The notes under the pieces: model-generated | What the model was told of the DNA's origin: nothing | The model's input: only the letters and a program-made list of their open reading frames with translations | The model's database searches: none | In this document: positions 23,922 through 34,428 of the stretch, piece after piece | How positions within the stretch are numbered: the first letter of the stretch is position 1 | Layout: each line of letters opens with the position of its first letter | Program-made: the position numbers and the translations under genes | Assembly: GCA_024500155.1 (NCBI GenBank) | Contig: CM044877.1 | Location: forward strand, 82,131,001 to 82,195,000 | DNA length: 64,000 nt | Direction: 5' to 3' | Source of the DNA: Chenopodium formosanum | Taxonomy: Eukaryota; Streptophyta; Magnoliopsida; Caryophyllales; Amaranthaceae

Positions 23922-25397
23922 CTTTCCCTTCACTCTACTTCTATCTCTACCCTTCTTTTACTCTCATGCCCTCATCTCCAATTTCCAACAACCTTAGGAA
24001 AGGAAATGAGGCCAAACAATAGACCGATTTCATCCAAATTTAGGGCATATTCAGCATTACTTCATATGGAAGAAGGGAGAAAAACTCTATGAATTTGGGT
24101 GGAAATTTTGAAGGTTAAGGGTTCTAGCAGAGAGAAATAATGGGTTGGCGAAAAAAAGTCGTTCACCATTGACAATTCCTCTCTCCTTTTATCCTCTGTT
24201 CATAAAACAGAAGAGTTTCGTTCCAATTTCCACATTGACAATTCCTTCCTCTGTTAATCTCACTTCTGGTCAGCCACCTTCGACCCAAAATAACCATAAA
24301 ATTTACATTATTTGGGTCAACAGAACCCACAAAACCATCAAGCTGCAGAATTAGATCGAATGCAGCTTGATGTAGATTCAGGAGTGTATGTGGAGACAGG
24401 AGAGTCATCAGAAATTTCAGAATTACAAGAGGAAGTTACTGAGGTATACAACTTTGACTCTTTGTGTGCCTTGGGGTTTCGGAATATCTACTTTTTTATG
24501 CTCTTGAATACATTCTGTGTTCTGTAATGTCTTCTGATGTAGTGATGCATATATATCATGATTACTGGCTGCCTACATATGTATAGAGTATTCTATAGTA
24601 TAGGCTGGTGTGCTAGGTTGCGCCGTTGTGGAATTAATTTGTCTACGGTTGTTTTAGCACCGAATTTCTGGATTTACATCTCATTTATCAAGAGCATCGT
24701 AAGATTGTATGATAATAGTGCTAGTTGTGGTCCTGTGATTTTTGTTATATTGATATGCTGTCTCTAAACATACATGTCAAAGATTCCATGGCCTGCAAAC
24801 TTAAACCAAAACACTTTTGAGACAATTCAATTGTTTGCACTATTCTTTCTTGTCAATTATTGTGTATAAATTTGCATATATGTGCCTTGTGAAGTTCTAT
24901 ACTTGAGAGATAAATCATACTCTCGTTCCTTGAAACATTTTCTAGTTTTATGTCATGTCTTCTGCTGCCTGCACTTCTGAACACCTGAAAAAAAATACTA
25001 CATAAGATCGTTTATTCATTAGCTTCAATAACTTTGTAATTGACTGCTGGAACATCAATTTGACAGATACCCTCTGAAAACACTGCTATTGGAAGTGTTA
25101 ATATGAGCACTGGAGTGTTATTGAAAATATCTCATTTAGGCATCTCACCTTTATTGTTCTCAATACATAGGGTGTGTGCTAATAGTCCTATGGATACTCG
25201 TCCATGGCATTGCATTCTGTTAGCATAAATGAGAAGTTATTGAAGATATCCTTCACTGTCTGGTCAGGATATACCTTCCTAGCATGTGTGCTTTCAAAGC
25301 TGTACTTTTTTCCAGTTATGTAACCATATGCCTGATTGCTGGATCTATGTACTCGCTCCCAATTGGTTCATATGTGATTATTGTGGCTTCATTGCAG

Positions 25398-25804
25398 GTG
25401 ACATCCCCGGCAGGTAATGTTGTCCATAATCAGAAAGGAACAGTTGGTGACAAGTTTGAACTGAAAGCTCCCCGAAGTGGGATGTATAAATTCTGTTTTC
25501 ACAATCCATACTCAGCACCAGAGACCGTCTCTTTCTACATTCACGTTGGCCATATTCCAAGCGAGCATAATATTGCAAAAGATGGTTTGTGAATGTTTCC
25601 ATCAATTAAATATTCTTTTTCTTAGAGAGTATGCTGATGTTCTTAGACTTTTGTCAGTCATTCACGTTTTACACATTGTTGTTGTACTGCTATGTAGAGC
25701 AGTTGGTCCCAATCAATGTCAAAATTGCTGAGCTCAGAGAAGCACTGGAGTCTGTACGGCAGAGCAGAAGTATTTGAAAGCACGTGATACACGTCATCGT
25801 CATA
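25398..25804 (+). pseudogene. p24 (emp24/GOLD) family fragment, p24-beta type, two exons with a frameshift
   Basis: Exon 25398-25584 encodes the second half of a GOLD domain (VTSPAGNVVH, APRSGMYKFCFHNPYS, ETVSFYIHVGHIP). Exon 25698-25804 encodes the following coiled-coil (INVKIAELREALESV) and, one base out of frame, KYLKARDTRHRH. A single-base deletion near 25754 ('tctgtacggc') breaks the frame. Splice sites at 25397/25585 and 25697/25805 are intact. Exon 1 (signal peptide and first GOLD half) and the last exon (transmembrane segment and tail) are absent. Intact family members are cargo receptors of COPI/COPII vesicles between ER and Golgi. This copy cannot make one. Confidence 0.85.
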
Positions 25805-26518
25805 GTAAGTTCCTATTGTAATTCTATAAATAAATACTTACTAAATTACAATGATGTTATCTTTTTTTCTCGTCCTTTTTTAAAAATGTGAGACGGGCCC
25901 ATGGGCATTATGAATTTTTTGTTATTTTTTACTGGTATGGCCTTCAACTGCAAGAGATTGCCTATGTTTTTAGTGAGAGAGGGTGAAGGTCAAGTTTGTA
26001 TTACATGAAAGAATTGTTTACCGAAGACTTAGGGGACCACATCTCCTGAATCTCAATATTGCCAATATAGGGAGACCCACAGACTACCATATTCCTCAAA
26101 TTAATGCTAGTATACTATGATTATTTGTAGATAGCATCATATTCTAATCTATGTATTATTTTAGTTTGTTTGAAAATAGCAATGATGTATGCATGCCAAA
26201 GCCAACTGAGAGTCTAGGTTGCTTGGAAACAGAAATATTTAATATGAAAATAAAGGAGAATTGTCAATGAAACTTTCAAAGATGTATTTCATAAGACTGA
26301 TCTCAAGTTTTATTTACATGCTGTGACCTCATTAAAAGATCTGGGATCTGTCTTTGAATCAATGTAAATCTATCTCTGGGATAATCACTGTGATTGTAGG
26401 ACTGAATTTATCTTGAGCATATTCCTGGCTTATAAGGGTGTCCATAGGACTTGAATCTACTATGAAAAAATGAAAACATCTGAATTTTCTAGCAGAAAGC
26501 ATAGTACATGGAGTGTCA

Positions 26519-26640
26519 TCTATACTAATATATTAATAGGGGTCTTTAAAACCGTCCATGTGCCACGTAGACTCTTCTATATTATGCCATGTCACTTCAC
26601 AAACAATTCATGTCCTTTTTTTTTTTTTTTTTTTTTTTTG
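26519..26640 (+). mobile_element. Helitron 5' end, remainder not delimited
   Basis: A|TCTATACTAATATATTAATAG at 26519 is a typical plant Helitron 5' terminus. A 24-base T-run follows at about 26616. I found no hairpin plus CTAG|T terminus nearby, so the element is truncated, or extends over the downstream gene fragments with an unrecognised end. Confidence 0.4.
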
Positions 26641-26880
26641 AAAACTTGTTTTTATAGCCATGTCTCTAACTTTACAGTAATCCCAGCTTTTGTTTCATCT
26701 ATCAAAACGATATCATCTGCAAAGCAAACACCACAAACACCTCATCTTGGATAGACCTTGTTACTTCATCAAAACTCTTTTGAAAAGGGAAGGGCTTAGG
26801 GCTGACCCTCAGCAAAATCCAATTGTAATTGGAAATTTCTTTGTTAATCCAGAACTTAACATTTGTTTTGGATATACCTT
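26640..26880 (-). pseudogene. Non-LTR (LINE) reverse-transcriptase fragment
   Basis: On the minus strand FADDIVLIDET is encoded at about 26691-26723, the RT active-site block (ADD). Upstream in another frame is FDEVTRSIQDEV (about 26733-26768), the segment that normally precedes it. A frameshift separates the two. It is a short decayed piece of a LINE-type pol gene. Confidence 0.65.
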
Positions 26881-27540
26881 GTAAAGATGATGTGTACAGT
26901 GAAATTTCAATATTCAATATATCAATATCAAATATTTGGGGGGACCTGGGATAGAAATTTAGCAAGTGGTCTACACTTTTTTTTTTTTTTTTTTTAAGAT
27001 AACACCTTATACCTACGTCAAATTTCATTATAGAAAAAATTATCAGATTCACTCCTTATAACAAATGAGGTGTCTGGTTCCTTGGAGCATGGTGAAGATA
27101 AACCAACAAAGAAGTCTCACAGCTTCAAAAGATTGCTAATCAAGGTGAGCAACAAAGACACAGCAGACCAGCTGACTAGCCTTTATGTTCATCTCCTTAT
27201 TTCAATAAAACACTTAATTTTAAACAAAAGGAAAACAGGACAACAAAAGCCTAAGACCCAGTATCCGCAATTACCTCACTTTTGTGAAAAGTTAGTGTAT
27301 GGATGTTGGTAAAAGATGAGTATTCATGTATAGCTTTGTCTAGCAGAATATAGTTGTTTGGTTAATGACCTCTATATGTGCTCATGTTAAGCCCTATCTC
27401 ACTATGTGGAATTTGTTCATAGTTATGCATGCACCTTCATGATTGTATAGTTTTACTTCTTGAGAATGGTTGGATTGTAGATGCCAAGATTACTTCATGA
27501 TATTTCTGACTTCTGATCCAATATGATTTTATTACCACAG

Positions 27541-27769
27541 GCTGAGTAACTGACTGGACAAATGTAGTTGTTGCTTATGAGCCAGTATGGGGTATAGGAA
27601 CTGGAAAAGTTGCATCTCTAGAGCAGGCTCAGGAGGTATACTTTTAGTTTTCTTGTCCAAGTTGGGGTTGGGTGTTCTTTCTTGCCGCATTATCAAATTT
27701 CTGCCTCTCTTTTAACAATACAGTAGCTAAGTTTGTGGCAAACTGGTAATGATTCTATGACGACTTGTG

Positions 27770-27810
<41 letters not shown>

Positions 27811-28491
27811 AGTACAATATAATGTATTTCCTTAAAGCAAGTATTAATTTATTAATTTATTTTTATTTAATAAAAAAAGGATTTTATTGCTTGGGGCAGG
27901 TAAGACTATTTACATCTCTGACCTTATACTTTGCCTGGGATGGTTTTATATTGGGTAGTTGCATTATACGCTCATGTGTTTTTGGTCTTAGGCTTATTTT
28001 GGCGCATTCAAAATTTTAGAACAGAAATGAAATTGCAATATGCCAACATCCTCAGCGTGTTTGCCAAAGAACTGGATAGTGGTACTCTTGCATAATCAGA
28101 TAAATAAATTAGTTTGGATTCAAATAATTTCCACTACTCTTATGACATATATTTTGTGCTTAGCCATGTTTATTTATTGGATGGGTCGGGTTTTGGCTTC
28201 AACATAAACGATGGTCTATCTTATTAGTTTATACAAGTACTTTTTTTTTCCTCATATCAAGCATAATTGTATTTATAGCTGGTTTGAGTTTTGCTTTCTA
28301 CAAATTTAGCTACCAAAGTTGTAGGCCTTGGGGGTTTAGTATTCTTATTTTATTCTAGTGCATGAATTTATTATAAGCCTTAATTTAGTCATAACCTTTG
28401 TGAATGCAACTGGTACATTGTGAATTGAGAAAATGGCTCGCGGCCAATGTCAGTTCTGATGTTGCTTCCACCACAAGAATTATCCATGGAG
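27541..28491 (+). pseudogene. TPI: Triosephosphate isomerase gene fragment, two exons
   Basis: Exon 27541-27635 encodes TDWTNVVVAYEPVWGIGTGK and SLEQAQE. YEPVWxIGTGK is the TPI signature containing the catalytic Glu. Exon about 28413-28491 encodes LRKWLAANVSSDVASTTRII and ends at a good donor. The first exon has an in-frame TGA at its start (27543), and the second lacks a proper AG acceptor. Upstream and downstream TPI exons, including the phosphate-binding GGAS segment, are absent. In the intact enzyme the reaction is dihydroxyacetone phosphate to glyceraldehyde 3-phosphate. Confidence 0.85.
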
Positions 28492-28908
28492 GTATTCCTG
28501 GCATCCTCTGTCCTTTGGCCTTGTCTTGTATCCTATCATAACGCTTTACATACTCCAAGCTTCTGTTTTTTACTTCGATTCTGTTGATAATTCTTAATCA
28601 TGCGTCAAGTTTATAGGCTCTGTGTCTGAGGTGTGTTACATAACTTACATTTTTTCTTGCTCTTCGGGTCTTCCCCTTCTCTCAGTCTGCTAAGAATTCA
28701 CTCCATTCAGCTATTGCTACCTCTTGTTTCCATGTGAGGAACATTCTATCAAACCTAGCTGGCCTGAGAATGGCTTGTAAAATTCTGAATGTTTGTCTGA
28801 GGCAGAGTTATTAAGTTCATAAAGTGTCTTTTTTTATTTTTTTAATCTGGATCCCCATCCCCTCATCTTTGTTTTGTTTCATAAATGAAAGAAAGTACGG
28901 AGTACTCC

Positions 28909-29008
28909 GTAACATGATGCTCTGTAAAAATAGGCTATTAAGAACATAAAGAGAAATTGTAACATGATGCTCTGTAAAAATAGGCTATTAAGAACATAAA
29001 GAGAAATT
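28909..29008. repeat. Perfect 50-bp tandem duplication
   Basis: Units 28909-28958 and 28959-29008 are identical, so the event is recent. Confidence 0.95.
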
Positions 29009-29727
29009 TTCCACATTCCTTTTCACACATGGTCATGTTCTTTAATATTAATTTATGTTCAATCTGCATTATATCTTAATCTTATTCCCACTTTTGGACT
29101 TGTGAGTATTTTTTTTTTCAATCGGGTCTCATAATTTGTTGCTTTTTATTACTCCATATTAAAGAAACACTTTATCTTATTAATTAGATGATTGATTATA
29201 CACTTTATATGTGTAAGTTCATTTACTCATTAAACTTATTAAAATATAAAACATGTAAACAAATGAGGAGCCAAGGAGGTAATTCTTGATTATTTAGCAC
29301 CAAATCTTTAACTCAATTTGAATTTCTGAAATAAATGATAATTACTATGTATGAGAAAAATACAAATACATCATAAGAAGTTGGGTATGGCCATGTCCTA
29401 AAAATACCAATACATCATCAATTGTTCTTTTAAAAAATTATTAATTTATAAGTACTCCGTAATAATATTTCTAATACGTCATTATTTAAAATAATGTTTA
29501 CCTTTTACATCAAACATTTACACCCGGGTGAAAGGTTTGTTTAACTATGGAGTTACACGATCTTAACTCAGCCAATGTTTTAAATAACAATGAGATATAC
29601 TCAAGAAGGACAAGATCATATATACGGAGTACTATATAGTACCATTGTATCAACTATCAAGTTCTTAATTAATAATTCACAACAAAGTAGTAGAGCAAGA
29701 AGTTCTTAAGGCCACAAGCCAAAGTAA

Positions 29728-29787
29728 AGATTGCGACAAAACAAAGTGGAGTAAATCAGATTGCGACAAAACAAAGTGGAGTAAATC
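29728..29787. repeat. Perfect 30-bp tandem duplication
   Basis: Units 29728-29757 and 29758-29787 are identical ('agattgcgacaaaacaaagt' at the start of each). Confidence 0.95.
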
Positions 29788-30251
29788 AATTAAGAGCCTC
29801 CAAGGTTGGAGGTCTAATCGTTGGAATTTCATACAAAGTATGTCAGGCAACGTGTTTGATGAATGATGACCATTGACCAAGGACTAAAACTAAACTAAAC
29901 GTCATCTCCAAGAAATTTAATGTAATTTTGACCATTTCAAACGTGCAACATTTAATTTGTGTTTTCATAATTGCTTTTGCTACCAACAATTTTTTTGATT
30001 TGACTATATTTTGCTCACTTCATTAAAAACTTTGAAGCTCAGCTGCTCAGCACCTCATTGCGCTATGTTGATGTAAAGACTAACAAGCCAGAGAAGTATT
30101 TACTTGATCAGCCCAGTTTATTGGGCCATTGGGCTGCAATCTATTTTAGACTTTTGGTTGGCCCGTTTCATTCTTGTGTTTGGGCTGTCCGTCCAAGTAA
30201 AAAAAAAAAATGCAAATTCTAAACATAACAAAACATAATTTAAACCGTTAA

Positions 30252-30466
30252 GGGCTTGTATGCCATCAGTTTTCTGTTTCTTTGAAAACCAAAAACCAAA
30301 AATGGAAACAAGAAAAAGGTGTTTCCACTTTTTTGTTGTCAGTTTTCAAAATTATCATAATTTTAATAAGTTTATATAATTTTTTGTTCATTATGGGACA
30401 CATATCATGTACTTTTAGAAAATAAAAACCAAAAAACAGAAAACCACAGCAATGCCAAACGAACCC
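30252..30466. mobile_element. Tourist-like MITE (215 bp)
   Basis: It begins GGGCTTGTATGCCATC and ends in the inverse of GGGTTCGTTTGGCATTGC. TAA flanks both sides (30249-30251 and 30467-30469). A degenerate relative lies at 12613-12810. The trinucleotide duplication and GGG...TTTGG termini fit PIF/Harbinger MITEs. Confidence 0.75.
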
Positions 30467-30766
30467 TAAACTAATCATTTTCTTATGTTACACGATTATA
30501 AGCTTACACTAGAAAATAGAAATTATGTTATGATGATATGATCACAGGACCTAATCACCTAATGTTTGATAAGATGTCCCAAGGTTCATTGATTAGACCT
30601 GCACATAGATCATTTATGCTTAAAGTTATGTATAAAACCTTTTCATGACATATGGTTAATTTTAAAAAGGTATCTACCTTTAAATTATTAAATACACTTA
30701 ATTATTGGTAATCAACTCAATCTAAAAAAACATTGGTTTACATTATAATTCATCTTGAGTTTAACG

Positions 30767-30830
30767 GTTTTAGGGTTTAGGGTTTTTAGGGTTTAGGGTT
30801 TTAGGGTTTAGGGTTTAGGGTTTAGGGTTC
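30767..30830 (+). repeat. Interstitial telomere-like repeat (TTTAGGG)n
   Basis: About nine TTTAGGG or one-base variants in tandem, immediately upstream of an RNase H-like fragment. A smaller AAACCCT pair occurs near 32760. Confidence 0.9.
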
Positions 30831-30846
30831 ACGAAGTGCTAATATT

Positions 30847-31245
30847 ATGGGGTGTAAGACTCTTGATCCAGATGACACTATAAGATATGCCATGAAGACG
30901 TGCTCTGAGTTTATGGAAGAGGATGAGAAGCTGAAACTGAAGGGTGTTCAGGCTGCACCAACTTTTGCTGATGCGTGGTCAGCCCCTGATCAGGGGTGGA
31001 TGAAAATTAATGTTGATGCTGGAGTGGTTAGTGATTTGGGATCAGGTCTTGGTGCGGTGTTGAGAGATTTGAATGGGGTGGTGTGTTACAGCTGCATTAC
31101 CTTATCATGGTGCGTGCCTGCTCAACCTCGCAATCTAGAGATAGGTGGGAGCCGACAATTGCTAAGGCAAAAGCGGTGTTGCATGAGAGGGGTACAACTT
31201 GCTCAAGAGATGGGAGTTAGTATCAAGGCCCACAAATCCATATAG
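30847..31245 (+). pseudogene. RNase H-like fragment of LINE origin
   Basis: The ORF contains WMKINVDAGVVSDLGSGLG followed by AVLRDLNGVV, the first strand pair of the plant LINE-associated RNase H domain (RVT_3 type), including its first catalytic Asp. The second half of the domain is replaced by unrelated frame (SCITLSWCVPAQ...), so the later catalytic residues are missing. It is a truncated copy with no evidence of function. Confidence 0.6.
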
Positions 31246-31414
31246 AACATTTAACAAAAAACAAGACAAAGCCCAAACATGTGATCCAGTCCAAGCAATG
31301 ATATTAGCTCAGCTAATTTTTTTTAGTCCAAACCAACATAAGTTTCAATGCTTATCAAATTTTTGGGATGTACATTATTTATAACATTAATCTATTTCTC
31401 GAAAAGAGGTAAAT

Positions 31415-32679
31415 TAGCACTGTCAAAACGGTTTGACAGTTCGGTTTCGGTTCGATTTGAAATCGGTTCGGTATTTAATCGGGTCGGTTTGGAATCGGTT
31501 TAATTGTCTCACGGGTCGGTTTTGGTCCGGTTTAAATAGTTATCGGTTTGATTCGGTTTCGGTTTATTCTTAAGCGGTTTTAATTCAGTTCGGGTTGTAA
31601 ACAGTCCGGGTAGTAAACGGTTCGGTGCAGACGGGTTGCGGTTTGTTAACGGTGCGGTGTAAACGGTTTTTATCCCGGTTCAAACAGTTTCGGGTTAGAA
31701 ACAGTTTGGTTCTTTTTTGATTCAGTTTATAACTGGTTCGGTTCTTTTTCGGTTCAGTTTTAACTGGTTCGGTTCTTTTTCGGTTCAGTTTATAACTGGT
31801 TCGGTTCTTCGATTATTTAACCACTTTAACGTTATTCATATCGGTTCCATTTCAAGTTTACTAAATTATAGTTGAATCTGAATTAAAACATAGCCTAATA
31901 GTATATTCATGTCACTAGCACACTCCCATCTTTATTTCATTATTACTCACAGAATCAATGTAATCATATGCTTAATAGTCTCTGTGAATTAATTTTATTT
32001 ATTACGACTTCAGCCAAGCCTTGGTACTTAATATTACAAGCTTTTTGTTCATTTGGTTTCATCACCTCAAATGTATACATGACTAGAGGCAGTAGTGTTG
32101 CTAATAGTTTGAGACAGGGCTTGAGCCTGCTTGTTTTGCTGTTGTTTGTGAACACTAATTAACCTTAAGACCTTAATGAATGATTTGCCTTGCTATTTTA
32201 AAAAAAATATTCTAAGATTTCTAATATTTAATCCATTTAATTATATCCACGTCAAAAAAAAAATCCATTTAATTATATAAAAAAGTTTGTAAACGGTTCG
32301 ATATAGAAGCGGTTTGGTTCATAAACGGTTCGGTTTATAACCAGTTCGGTTTACAATCAGTTCGGTTTTTAAATGGTTCGGTGCAAACGGGTAGCAGTTT
32401 GCTAACGGTTCGGTGTAAGCGGTTTTTTTGCCAGTTTAAACGGTTTCGGGTTGGAACCGGTTTCGGGTTAGATACGGTTCGGTTCTTTTTCGGTTCGGTT
32501 TTCTTTCAGTTCGGTTTATATTCGGTTCGGTTTGTTAACGGGTTCGGTTCTTATACGGTTTAACATTATTCGGCTCGATTCGGTTTCGGGTTTACTAAAA
32601 TACGGTTCGGGTCGGTTTTCATTTGGGTCGGTCGGTTTCGGGCAGTTAAACGGTTTCGGTTTGAAATTTGACAGCACTA
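31415..32679. mobile_element. Non-autonomous hAT-type transposon (1265 bp)
   Basis: The termini TAGCACTGTCAAA and TTTGACAGCACTA are flanked by a perfect 8-bp duplication AGGTAAAT (31407-31414 and 32680-32687). About 400 bp inside each end consists of GGTTCGGTT/ACGGTTTCGG variants. The AT-rich core has no transposase. The TIR aligns with that of the element at 1146-2625 (shared pattern TAGNNCTGNCAAA). Confidence 0.85.
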
Positions 32680-32687
32680 AGGTAAAT

Positions 32688-33130
32688 ACATCTTATACAC
32701 ATAGTTTATCCTATTTTGTCAATCACAAATAGCATTTCAATCACTTATATCTTCCATTTAAACCCTAAACCCTAAACAACAAACCTTAAACCAAATAGAT
32801 TTATTTAACGATTCATTAATGTCTTCCTAAATTAGATTAACAAAACGCTACACGCAGGAGTGTTTGGGGTGGTTTTTGGAGTGAAGTAATTCCCCAAATA
32901 CCTAAAATCCGATTTCATGAATGATTTTAAGTCTCAAATGGAAAATTAAGAAACACAGCATCATAAAAAGAATGAAACCAAAAAACTGATCAAATTGAAA
33001 GGCAAAGAAAGTCTCAATTCAAGTAATAACAATAATGGAATAGGGAGGAGAATAGAAACAAGAATTTGTATGCTGGAGTGGTGTTTGGAGTGAAGTAATT
33101 TGTATATTTTTTTTTTTTAAAAAAAAATTT
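32688..33130. other. Non-coding spacer
   Basis: No gene seen. 'ggagtgaagtaatt' occurs twice (about 32879 and 33082), suggesting a small duplicated segment just left of the Copia LTR. Confidence 0.4.
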
Positions 33131-34414
33131 GTATGTGATTTTTAGGGGTGAGCAAATTATGCAACGACTACCTCGAAAGCATACTATTTCAATTACATCT
33201 TCCCTCTAACATGCAACTAACGAGCCGAAGCGATGAATTAATTCGGAAGAAATTAATGAGTCGACCGAGTAATTAATATTTAGACGTCAGAAATTCGAGC
33301 TTGGACCGTCGAAAGTCGAGTCGAAAATAATAATAGACGAGACAAGATAATTACTAATAAATCAACAAAATTACCAAAATACCCCTAGCATCGAGAAAAC
33401 CGAGTGCTAGGTGGCTAGCAAGGTGGCTAGCAAGCGCACCATGCCGAGCCAAGGCTGGCTGGTGCGTGCTAGCGCACCATCGCTAGCATGGGGCTAGCAT
33501 AGGAGTAGCAACTATGGCGCACCATCGCTGCTAGCATGCACGCATAGCAGCAGCAGCTATGGCGCACCGTCGCTGCTAGCAAGCATGAGCAGCAGCATCG
33601 AGCTAGCAGCACTAGCTAGCTAGCAGCGCGCTAGCGTGCTAGCACTGCTAGCAATGCATGGTAGCTTGTGCGGCAAGGTCCAGCAGCAGCGCCCAGCAGC
33701 CCGCATCATTGCGAGGCTTGCTGGCACTCACTGCTGGCCCATGCGACCAGCCAGCACACCCAGCCAAGGGGCCAGGCAGCCAGCTGGGCAGCCTTGGCGC
33801 CCAAGGCTAGCAGCGCCAGCTGGCGCGCGTGGGTTGGTGCTTGAGGATTGAGGTGGCGGCTATGGGGAAGGATTGGGGAGCAAGTTCGGTCCCCCCCCCC
33901 CTTTCCAAGTGGTCCTCACCTAACCTCTCTCATGATCATGCCACTTGTTGATTTATTAGTAGCTTGATAATTAATTTTATTTTTGATTTAAAAATTAAAT
34001 GAAAAATCAATTCTCCTACATTGATGGAAGAGCAAATCTCACTCTTGTCTTTCCCTATATATACCCAAGTTGGGGTATTGGGAAAAATTGCTAGAGTAAG
34101 AGTTGAAAAGGGCATTACCATTGTAAAAACCCTTGAACTCATTATTACTCGGGCTTGGTCGGGCCTTGCTAACCCCAAGGCATTAGACCCTCGTTGGTGG
34201 TCGTGTTGTGGGTGGATCATCGTTGGAGGCCGTCGTATTTTCGAGGCTTGCTTTCCAAGTAAGAGCCCTTGAGGTCGGGCGAAGCACGCGACAAAGGTAT
34301 AATTACTATTCTACCCTTGTCTTTATTTTGTTATGCTTGTGGTTTTAATTATTGCGAGCGAGATCTTGGCTCGGGGTTTCTTCCGCGGTGAGTCGGACTC
34401 ACCAAACCCCAACA
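33130..34414 (+). repeat. 5' LTR of the Copia element (left edge approximate)
   Basis: The right edge is set by the terminal CA at 34413-34414, just before the primer-binding site. A TATA box lies at 34056. The U3 part (about 33385-33860) is GC-rich and crowded with the palindrome GCTAGC and 'gcgcaccat' motifs, in sharp contrast with the AT-rich surroundings. The left edge near 33130 is a guess because no second LTR is available for comparison. Confidence 0.55.
34056..34063 (+). promoter_or_regulatory. TATA box of the Copia LTR
   Basis: TATATATA in 'ttccctatatatacccaag', about 360 bp before the LTR end, so U3 lies to its left and R-U5 to its right. Confidence 0.55.
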
Positions 34415-34416
34415 GC

Positions 34417-34428
34417 GGTATCAGAGCC
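34417..34428 (+). other. Copia primer-binding site (initiator Met tRNA)
   Basis: GGTATCAGAGCC, complementary to the 3' end of plant initiator methionine tRNA, lies two bases after the LTR-terminal CA. The first base of the usual TGG is a mismatch. Confidence 0.8.

Larger units (their letters stand above)
28492..30251. other. Non-coding AT-rich spacer
   Basis: No gene seen. It contains two short perfect tandem duplications (28909-29008 and 29728-29787) and Stowaway-like remnants around 29150-29280. Confidence 0.4.

Noticed and set aside
33636..33851. Ala/Arg-rich ORF
   Set aside because: Lies in the GCTAGC-rich U3 of the Copia LTR with no family resemblance.
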